Source of the DNA: Apostichopus japonicus | Taxonomy: Eukaryota; Echinodermata; Holothuroidea; Aspidochirotida; Stichopodidae | DNA length: 64,000 nucleotides | NCBI RefSeq assembly: GCF_037975245.1 | Contig: NC_092562.1 | Location: 28,843,554 to 28,907,553 of the forward strand | Direction: 5' to 3' | Shown: in pieces, positions 54,901-64,000 of the stretch | Layout of the letters: the number at the start of each line of letters is the position of its first letter | Numbering within the stretch: position 1 is the stretch's first letter | The notes under the pieces: generated by a model | Told to the model about the DNA's origin: nothing | Database searches by the model: none | What the model saw: the letters and a program-made list of their open reading frames with translations, nothing else | Program-made: the position numbers and the translations under genes

Positions 54901-57900
54901 AGTGCTTGTAATAATTCACAGTGTGTGATGGTGTTCACCTGTTCTGAGGCTTGTCTGATTAAGGTAAATTATTTAGAGAGAGCGCTTGTAATAATTCACA
55001 GTGTGTGATGGTGTTCACCTGTATCAACATGCTGAGGCTTGTGTGATAAAGGTAAACTACCTACAGAGAGTGCTTGTAATAATTCACAGTGTGTGATGGT
55101 GTTCACCTGTTTCGACCTAGAGACGAGAGAGACCTAAACTTACATGTTACTGTACACTTTAATCAAAATGTGACATGATATCCTTAGTTAGAGCTCATGG
55201 ACTCAAATCATGGTTTGTTGTCAAATGTCCAAAGACATGGGCATTTTTTAATTTTTTTTTTTTATAAAAACATAACATAGGTTAAGATTGAAAGTTTGGA
55301 AATAATTGACAATAGGAGAAGGGTATATGATATCAAAAGAAGAATTTTTCCACTTCGACATATTTTTTGGATCCTCAACATTCAACACACTAGCATAGTA
55401 AACAACAATGTTGAACTTACTCTGTACTCTGTATTTACTGCAGTGTCATGTTACATGTATGGGTATGGCTTGTCTATCAGTATTTTTTGGGAATTTTTTC
55501 ATCAGCAATCTGGAGAGATTGAAAACAGTGAAGGAGATGTTAATGTAGATGAGGACGAGAGCTTCGAGGAGTATACCTGGGCCGGACAGACCAGAATACG
55601 AGCCACAACTTTACTCGAGGGAGGTCTTCAAGGTTTGTCAATGCTTCATCTAAGGAAGGCCAAAGTAGACTAAAGTTAATACAGTAGTCTTGTACAATCT
55701 TGCATACTGGTATTAGTAATTTGAGTAACCATGATAAATCTTGAGAGCAGCCTCTGTGCAGCTCTTTCTCTGTCTTATCCACAGTTTTGTCCCAATTTTA
55801 ACAAAAATATGGAGTACTGTTCAAAGCGTGAATCCAATTGATCGAACAAAGGAACCTTCATGGGATTATTTCCTTTAAATAGCGATATTGTTTGTGTCTG
55901 AGAAATTCTTTTGCCTTCCCATCTTGGGTAGGTTGATATAAATCACATGTAACCCCAACAGAAGAAACAAACATTGATGCGAGTTTAAATAAAATTGTAT
56001 GATTAGTTGGAAAATAAAAGTCCCGTCGTAACTGCAACGTGGCATAGAAAGCTATTCAGATTCAAATACTCCACAGAATTAACTATGAATGTAAAGCTGA
56101 CTGTTGTCAATCCTTCACTGTTGCTGGAGTCATCACTTAGGGACAATTATGTTTGGTATTCAGATTGGAGCAAACTCTCAGTAAATTTATTTCAATTGTG
56201 TTGTGTTGTTATATAGTTGATGCGCCTTAAACTTGCTATGCCTTTCCAGTATTCATGTGAATTCCATGTGTTTGGCTGGTGCTGACTTTATTAAGGCTAT
56301 TTATCTTGAAAGAAAAATATAATTGCATCATTTGGTTATGGCCAAATGATTGTCTTACATAAGTCTCACACAAATATTGCCTTGAAAGTTCATTCATGTG
56401 TTTTGATTTGTTGTGGGGAGTAAGTCCTCTTTACAGAACAGTCGGAATGCACTGCAAAAATTTTAGTTATCTCTCACGTTATGTATCAACAACAAAGATG
56501 GTGAAAATAATACTACTAACTTGACAGCTCTGTTGTATCTGAGTATCCTGTCATTGTTTATGGGGTTAATGCTTATTTGTTCATTTTATTCACAGGATGC
56601 GGTTACAAGACCGTCAAGACCTCCAAAGATGATAACGCCGTCGACGATGACGAACTGGATGTTGAGGGGGACGAAACAGCCGAGTTTGGCCCTCCTCAGT
56701 TCACGGAAGAGGATCTCATCCACCTGACAGATTCACCAGAACAGGATACACAGAGCAACGGGACGGGATCGTTAACGGAAGAGAGAAACTCAAATGTATA
56801 TCATGATAGAGGGCAGCAGACGAAAGGAGACTGTAGACAGAACCATAGTGCAATTGGTAGTGGATGCTCTGAACACTCCAGGTAAGGCGAATGGCATTGA
56901 TAAAGTATTGTATAATTTGACAAAAACATGGGCAGGAGGCGATTTGAAAAGTGGGGGGGGGAGTGGTGGGGGGTGGGCTAACATCTAGCCAGCGTCAGGT
57001 ATCGCATAATAGCCGTATTTAATAAAATTCAGTTTATGTTTCTTAATGTTGGAGGTGTTAGTACTGTTGGCAGGCTAATTAAACTAATGCATAGACTGTG
57101 CTTGAAGGGAACTCCATCCCCCCCCAACAAACAAAAAAAGGAAAAAAAAAAAAGGAAAAAAAGATATGAGTGTAATTGTGTGATAAAGCTAGCTTTATTC
57201 ATATGAATTTGTAAACATTTTCACACCAAGCAACTGGTGATCTTACAACAGCACATAATGCCCGAGACTGTTTGGTATGCTGTGTACTGCCTTGTTAAGT
57301 ACCTGCAGTAGATTAGCTCTCCCTGGTATATAAAATTATAGCAGCTGGTTGCATTGCAAAACATGTACTGTTCATACCAATAAGGTGCAAGTAATGAAAG
57401 GCTACACTGTTATGGTTTAATGAAGTAACTACAATGGGTCATAGGCTGTTCCTTTGTTGGTTTTATGACAGATGATTATTAACTAATGAATGTCTCAGAT
57501 GTTTCAAAGCAAACATCAACTCTTAGCTTGCCTTTTCTTCTTCCACAGAGGAAACTCAGGAACAGCAGATACGACAGAGTTGATCAAATCCTTGAAGATG
57601 GAGATTGTTAGCCTTACAGAAGAGCTGAAAGGCAAGGCCCCTCTGAGGTGTTTGGTTTGCTTGGTGAGTTTAGACCATTTCATTCATTTCACTAATGACT
57701 GGTTGATAAACCAAATCGTTATAAAATATTGTCAGTTTTATTGCTTCAAAGAAGTTCAGTGAATCATTTTCATTTTGTGCAGTAAAGTTGATGTCTTACT
57801 GTGCATATTTTTTGTTATAGAATATTCAAGATGCCAAATAATTCTGGATACAAAGACTGCCAAACATTCTTTGCATATTTGTGTACCTATTTGTTGTTGT

Positions 57901-59545
57901 AACAACATGCTAGCATTTCCTAGCTGAATGTGTTCCTCAGATGTTCTGTTTTTAGTAGTGCCTGGAATTTTCCTACTTACTGTGTTTTACCTTGAACATA
58001 GGATGTTGTAGGACTGTACAAGTTGTACTGTACACTTGCCAAGATTTGTACAGGTTTCTGGTGATGTTTACTTGTGTAGTCAGAGTTCAACTGAGTTCAT
58101 TTAACTTCATGTTGGGAGCATTTTTGTGTGCAGAAAAATCCCCAACTGCTTCATAAAAAGTTGAAAATGCACGCTGTTACTTTGTCCAAATTTCAGTAAA
58201 TTTTGTCTTCAGCTCAGTACATGGTAGACTAGAAAGTTCTGCTGGGCTTCATCAATTTGTTTATGCCAAGGCTATAGTTACCAACAATTAAACCCCCCCC
58301 CCAAAAAAAAAAAAACCATGTGATTATTTACAGTGTAGTCACCAATCAGAAAGGATTACTATGTAAACAGCCAGTGTTGGATTGCACGGCTTTAATATGG
58401 TCGACAGTTCTGGAAAAAGTTTTGTATTGATTAGTGAAATGTAAGGAAACTGGCAACACTAATTAGCAGGACAAAACGTTATCCTAACATAGCCACAATG
58501 AGGAATGCATGCTAATTGTAAGGTTTTACAGAGTTGTCTCTTTGTATCATAACAGTTGGGGTGATGGGTGGTTGGGGGGGGGGAGAGGGAGGGACATAAG
58601 TTGTGGCCAACTTCAGAAATTCACAGTAAATAAAGAAACCAGTCAAGATGTTTTTACTAGTCAATAAATGACACTACTGATATATGGCAATAATGACATG
58701 GTATAATAATGGCTGCATTGTTCAAACACCAGCTCATATGTTTCAAGTTTTCTAATTTGTTGTTTTCTTAACCCCTTGAAGGATGCGTACAAGAAGCCGG
58801 TGGTATCAGTTCAATGTTGGCATGTCTACTGTGAGGACTGTTGGATGAGAACTCTTGTAAGTACTATAGCGTGGTGGTGAGTTACAACGCTCACTTAACA
58901 CTTCGTAGTCATGTTTGCTTGTAAATGTTGTGTTTATTGATACAGGAGGGAGGTGGGCAGTGAAGGTTGTGGTAGACATCTGTAGTCTAGTACCTGAAAG
59001 TTTTTTGGGTAGAAAGAAGCACTTGAATTAAGTGGCCCAGGAATGTGGCTGAGATGAGTATAAGTTCAGGTCCAAGTCCTGTCGAGGCGTGTCTGAAGCA
59101 AGTCCAAAGAAGGCCCAGTCCAAGATAAGTCCCGGTCCAGAGCCTCTGATTTCTAGATCCCACACCAATTATGGGTTTGGTATTAAGACTGGATGTGGTA
59201 GGTAAATGTTTCTCAAGATTGGATGGTTCTGATGCTGGCCCTAATCTGGACAAACTTTACAATCTCCAAATTTGCTACACACTAGTTCAACATATGTGTC
59301 TAGAAAATTTCATGTTGCTATTAAGATAAGGAATAAGTTTTCGCTAACAATGTCTAAATATTGTGGTGTGTCTGTTTTATCATATATGAAATAATTAAGG
59401 TAACCTTGAAAATACATTTCTTGTTCACCTTGTAATTTGAAAAATTGTAATGTTCAATTTTTTATTGTTACAGGGAGCCAAGAAGCTTTGTCCACAGTGC
59501 CAGATGATCACCAACCCTGGCCAGTTACGTACTATTTATTTGTGA
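51906..59545 (+). CDS. RNF220: RNF220, RING-type E3 ubiquitin ligase (5' exon tentative)
   Basis: RNF220 is a RING E3 ligase. Exons: 51906-52064 (tentative), 52457-52544, 53174-53254, 54226-54614, 55506-55632, 56596-56881, 57549-57663, 58782-58856, 59474-59545 (TGA at 59543-59545). From 53174 on, phases and order are firm; total about 463 aa (human 566). The 54226 exon holds two zinc-binding motifs: CPVCGLTIRKQEVESHFH, and CPVCGITL with MNQHAEAC. The next has the family hallmark FEEYTWAGQTRIRATTLLEGG. Then come an acidic stretch (DDDELDVEGDE), a coiled coil (ELIKSLKMEIVSLTEELK) and the C-terminal RING: CLVC, CWHVYCEDC, CPQC, ending in the conserved RTIYL. All eight RING ligands are present. 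The 52457 exon is open only in phase 0, and its GTACAA donor gives the phase the 53174 exon needs. The 51906 exon needs a weak GTTCAT donor; a stronger GTGAGG nearby breaks the frame. The true N-terminus may be longer. Poly(A) signals AATAAA lie at 60631 and 60699. Confidence 0.92.
54587..55112 (+). repeat. ~90-bp tandem array copying the end of the RNF220 zinc-finger exon and its donor
   Basis: Unit 1 is the real exon end (CATGCTGAGGCTTGTCTGAT, then TCAG) with its GTAAATTAC donor. Five further copies start near 54682, 54771, 54860, 54943 and 55028. They carry the same exon end (as GATTAAG) and the same donor, followed by AGAGTGCTTGTAATAATTCA and GTGTGTGATGGTGTTCACCT. Reading past the first donor meets an in-frame TAA within 11 codons. 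Confidence 0.93.
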
Positions 59546-62373
59546 CCGTCAGCTGTGTGTGGCTTTGCCTATCTGATGAAAGAAATCTATGACACATTGC
59601 AGATCTATCTTTGATTTCTCAATGTCTGTGAGTGGATGTGATACCCAGAGAGAGTATCCGAAGAAAGACCACAAATAATGTTATCAAAGCTTTGGCCCAG
59701 TTGATCTGAAGACACACCTCATTTCCAGCCTTGATGTTTTCATGATACACACAGGCAAGGAATGACTCGTCAACTTTGTGGTGGCATTTAACCAGATTTA
59801 AATTTCTACAGCTGACTACTTTTTGGGAGAGTCAGGTTCTTAAAGATATGACTGACTAATATTGTTAAATTCTGACATTTGCGCAAAAAATTGATATCGA
59901 TAAGATTAATTTTCAGTTCACTTTTGAAACATTGCTGTCCATGCAGCAAGTTTTTTACATTTATATCTCCTGGTAAAGGAACCAAAGATTACTATACTAA
60001 AGCACTTGAATGCCATTTTATTCATTCCATAGTTTAGTATTGAGCCAAACTTCTGTATCTTATTTCATGTGAACCTGGTATGAATTGAAACAGTAGGCAT
60101 TCACAATGAGGGGAGGGGGAGGGGGAGCAACAGGGTTAAGCAGATAACAGTTGAGTAACAGTAAAGATTCTAAGCTATCCATGCATGAAAATATGAATTA
60201 ATTTGTCATCTTTTTGACATTTCTTTTTCTACTCTCAACTATCACCGCAAGAAGATATACTTGGAACTTATTACAGATATTGTTCTCTGAAACATAGGCT
60301 TCTTTAAAATTATGAGTTTTTGTAAGAATAGAATTTTCATCTTTGGATAAATGATTTGTACCTTTTTAAACTCAAAGAAATAATCCAAAGGCACTTTCAA
60401 TATGTTGTTGCCAGATGTCAAATACAGTTGTAACATTTCAACAACAGAGAAGAAGAAAGAAAGTCATGGCTTTACCTTTAAAATATGAAGTTGAAATGCT
60501 TTAAGTACTGATGCTTAGATACCTTTGAGCCATGTAGCCCATCATATCATGGAATACAGTAATATTGCATGTAGAGTGAACAAGTAAAATTAAAAGTTTT
60601 TGGCAATTTTTGCTCCTGTTTATCATTTGCAATAAAGTGCGTAAATTTGCTGAATTTGTGGAGTGTTCACTAACTCTGTAATGTCAATCACAACTCACAA
60701 TAAAGTACAGTGTATTTTGAACTGTTCAATTAAATCTCTTCATTTCAGTATGCTGTGACTTGATTGGAAGTACTTTAATTTATACTCACAGGTGCTTTGA
60801 CAAACTGTGAAATGAACATCGATTAGTTTGTCGATTATTGATAGCTCTTTTATTGGTTGGGTGAGGGTGTGGGGGGGGGGAGAGCAGGACCTCTTCGTTG
60901 AATGTAAAATAACGAGGAGAGAAAAGATCACCTTTCACAAGAGGTCATATTTTGTTTTATACTTGTTTCGAATTACGAGATTATTTGATGTATTATGCTG
61001 TTCGCTAACGGCGTGATCGGCTAACATGTGACAACTGGCAAATGCTCAAAATCTTGAATCAACAAATAAATTTCTTTCTTTTTAAGAAAATGTGAGCATG
61101 GAGTCTTAATAATTTTATGTTAAAGCTTTTATTAACTTTATTTCTGGCAAAGAGAATGGATTATAAAATAAACATAAATTGTCCTGTGTAAATAGTACTG
61201 AATAAGACAAGAATGGATTATTCAAAATTTGTCGACGATGAACAAACTAATACAGTAACTCGTCAATGAAATTTGTTAAAATTGCAGCTGGTTTGATTTT
61301 TCCTCGTCAATAAAATTAATAATTAAATGGAATATATGAAAACCATACCCATGATTCCATGGTTCTAGGGTTTAGCTAAGTGAGAGCGTTGGTGCATTTG
61401 AAGAACCTCATGGGTACAGAAGTTTGATATCTGTTTAGCCTAGACGATATTTTGCTCCAGGGAAAAGACTTCGTGGCTGTATATTTCAACCAATGTGGTT
61501 GGTTACTTTAGTGCTAGCTAAGGTATGACGTAAGAGGATATATAGTCAGGTGTTAAACATCTAATTGGATTAGGCATATCTCTGTAGAATGGATCATGTT
61601 CCTATGAAAGTAAATTTTAGAGATACTACACAAGATGGAATGACAACAGGCCATCAATCGACACTACTGCACATACCTAATATGACACTCTTTGAACTTA
61701 CTACCTATATATACTCATATATTATATATATAAATATAAATATATCGTTTAAGTTTTAGAGATGGACATGGCCTGATGGCAGTTGCTTTTGTTATACATA
61801 ATATATGGAAATTAATTTTATGACGTAATTCCTTCCGATACCCAACACCCGCGGTCAGTCCCAGAGCATTTTAATCAAGAAAATTTAATAAATCTGAACA
61901 CCAAAAATCATCTTGCAACAATGTCAGTACAAGACGACAAATTTAAGAGAAAAATAAGAATAATTTGATGAGATAAAAAAGATTAAATTTTGAAAGGCAA
62001 ATTGTGGTCATGGTTCGACAAGCATGTACTTACTATATACACTCTTGAATTGGCAGATAGAACACTCCTCATTGTGTGTTGCATAAATTCGAGAGTCGGT
62101 ACCTTCACGCATGTCCAGAATAATTTTGATTACTTCGAGCAATTTTTGGCTTACTACGATTTGGGTCCAATTGTAGAAAGACCTTTGGGATTGCTGATAT
62201 CATAAATGAATTCTAGTATATTATTGAACTTGAAGATACTAGCTGTTATACATTTCGTAGCCGTGAAAAGTATGAAATACTCTTCGTCGCCACCATTCTC
62301 TGAGTTCTTCATCAAAAGTCTCACTCTTCTGCTCCGTTCTAGAATACCCCCCCCCCCAATGTGATATGAATAT
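59546..62373. other. RNF220 3' UTR and intergenic DNA before the convergent PTP gene
   Basis: The RNF220 3' UTR probably ends just past AATAAA at 60631 or 60699. A purine run lies at 60108-60127 and a G-rich run at 60868-60880. No coding signal is seen to 62373. C10 lies at 62348-62357. Confidence 0.5.
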
Positions 62374-63392
62374 TCATGTCATGTTGACATAAATTGATTG
62401 GTCTGCATCTTCGTCAGAGCTTTCCCCTCCTGGGACCGGTGGCGGATTTTCGATATAATACTTCACTGCTTCATTAATCTGCTGGTATTTATCCTAGAAC
62501 ATCGAAGAGACAAAATCAAAACAAAAACACATTTATAGCTTAAATTGCAAAGATATACAAAAGCCTTAGTTCTAGTTTCAACGAGTAAACCAAATCACTG
62601 TATATTCAAGTAAGTATTCTATAGTTAACACTAATCGTTTAAGTATAAGTAAACCCTGGAACAAACGAAGAGAAAGAAAAAGCACCTGTGGAATTATGAA
62701 CCAATTGTGCAGGAGCAAAGAAATGATTGACTAGAACGTGGTTTAAACCATCAGTGACTTCATGTTGTCAAGGTTCCAAGAACGTGCTTTAAACCATCAG
62801 TGACTTCATGTTGTCAAGGTTCCAAGAACGCGGTTTAAACCATCATGCAGTGACTTCATGTTGTCAAGGTTACAAGACTAATCTCTGTAATCTACCGACT
62901 AATCTATACCCATCCTCAGTAAATGTTGATCCCTCTTTATAACAATTACAGGAGATCCCAACCCAATTCGATGCAACCGGAATGCGATAGGGATGGGTTC
63001 AAATAGAAATTCAGGTATTTAATAAAGTGTTTAACTGAAACGGAATAATGCTTGTCGTAACGTTACCAAAAGCAGAATTACGGAATGGTAAAGGAGGGTG
63101 CTGGGGATGGTGGCGGCACCTTGGAATGGAGGGTAATTTAGACGAGGGGATTAATGCCACAGGACACCGAAAGGCTTTGTTTCAATAAGGATGATTGGAA
63201 TAGGAAATTGGGAATGAATGGAAAATAAAGAAAAAGATAATTCCAAGAAGACTTACGAATGTGTCTAACATGTTGTGCCTCCACATACGCATTTGCTTAA
63301 CAATGGTGAATACATCAACTTGGTTTTCTAATCCCAGCATGTCAATAGCTACGTAGAGAGCGATGAAAATCGCAGAAAGACCGACACCGAAC
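62374..63392 (-). CDS. Receptor-type protein tyrosine phosphatase, last two exons (partial, likely pseudophosphatase domain)
   Basis: Exons 63257-63392 and 62374-62493 (TGA at 62374-62376), joined in phase 0. The first encodes the second half of the PTP P-loop and the following helices: GVGLSAIFIAL, then a QVDVFTIVKQMRM segment that matches the VDVF..V...R..R motif of receptor PTP domains. The second encodes the final helix (DKYQQINEAVKYYIE) and a short acidic tail with an IYVN tyrosine motif. In active PTPs the loop reads GVGRTG; here the catalytic Arg is Leu and Thr-Gly is Ser-Ala, so this domain should not dephosphorylate. That is common for membrane-distal D2 domains. The Cys half of the loop and everything upstream lie in exons off the right edge or unrecognised. 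The exact PTP subtype is unknown. Confidence 0.8.
62733..62878. repeat. 48-bp tandem repeat, three units, in the PTP intron
   Basis: Units share AGAACG.GGTTTAAACCATCA and GTGACTTCATGTTGTCAAGG. Each contains the palindrome GGTTTAAACC or a one-base variant of it. Confidence 0.9.
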
Positions 63393-63728
63393 CTGTGTAG
63401 ATATAAATATGTAATCATAGATATGTAATCATAGATATATGTAATCATTGTCAAGAATTGGTGAAATGACGCGAATCATAATAAAACAAATAACCCTATT
63501 GTTTTAGAGATAGGTCATTTTTGTTTTCGAAGGAAGGAGCCAAAATAAAATTCCAGAAAAAAGCTTCAGTACAAGGTATTTTCATCACATGGTCATTTTA
63601 TGTTTAAGTTTTTTTTTACCACATTTGATCGTCAATCTAGCAGGTTTGTTATCATTGATGCACATATACAAACACACACACACAGTCACCTAACTTGTAC
63701 ACAACCACGCACACATGTGTACTTTACA

Positions 63729-64000
63729 ATCTGACTGAGGACACCATTGTCTTTCCCATTGTTCAAATCCATGTACCCTAACCTTGTCAGTATCACTGAA
63801 CAATAGAATTCCTCTGAGGAAGTGGTAATTCTTTTGAACTGACATCTGAGAACTTAATGTTCCTTTATTCAAGACATCAGTCAGAATACAAAACAAGTGC
63901 ACCCAACATACCAACAAGCAAGGGTATCTAATATTCACGCTGAGGACACCATTATTTTTACCATTGTTCGAATCCATATTTCCTGACCTTAGCAATATCC
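63729..64000. repeat. Duplicated segment about 206 bp apart at the right edge
   Basis: CTGAGGACACCATT begins at 63736 and again near 63940. Both copies continue with a CCATTGTTC(A/G)AATCCAT block and CTNACCTT.(G/A)(C/T)AATATC-like sequence. Both keep the same minus-strand frame open, but I recognise no domain in it. The second copy is cut by the window end. Confidence 0.6.

Overview
This is nuclear DNA from an animal. Genes are split by GT-AG introns, the sequence is AT-rich, and every recognisable gene is a conserved metazoan one (SASS6, PPWD1, RNF220, a receptor-type tyrosine phosphatase). The many minisatellites, the frequent TAGGCCTA-like words and the FLYWCH/MULE gene family suggest a marine invertebrate deuterostome, most likely an echinoderm. 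That placement is inference; nothing here fixes a species.

Layout from left to right. 1258-2548 (-): the 5' coding exon of a Par6-like PDZ protein whose remainder lies off the left edge. 2549-7100: a head-to-head intergenic region. 7101-17943 (+): complete SASS6 (centriole cartwheel protein) in 17 exons, about 638 aa, followed by degenerate tandem copies of its own last exon. 18.6-22.7 kb: convergent intergenic DNA with a minisatellite. 23332-50712 (-): complete PPWD1 (WD40 plus cyclophilin) in 16 exons, about 626 aa. Its 13.5 kb intron 1 contains, on the same strand, a second multi-exon gene (40038 to about 49.0 kb) encoding a PHD-like finger, a FLYWCH finger and a MULE transposase domain that has lost its first catalytic Asp. 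That nested gene carries a 1,646 bp non-autonomous hAT-type element in one intron, with an exact 8 bp target duplication. 51906-59545 (+): RNF220, a RING E3 ligase, divergent from PPWD1; its 5' exon is tentative. 62374-63392 (-): the last two exons of a receptor-type protein tyrosine phosphatase, apparently with a catalytically dead P-loop.

The genes do not form an operon or pathway. They are ordinary neighbours arranged head-to-head (PDZ/SASS6, PPWD1/RNF220) or tail-to-tail (SASS6/PPWD1, RNF220/PTP).

Two things stand out. The first is the nested, catalytically degraded PHD-FLYWCH-MULE gene inside PPWD1, whose first certain exon is in the right phase to be joined to PPWD1 exon 1. The second is that at least four tandem arrays or duplications start at, or contain, the 3' end of a coding exon together with its splice donor (or, in SASS6, the stop codon). 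Other mobile DNA includes an inverted pair of TTAA-flanked MITEs, three LINE 3' tails (two ending next to splice sites) and a diverged dispersed repeat pair. Exon boundaries were read by eye from reading frame, phase and GT/AG signals; no alignment or transcript was available.
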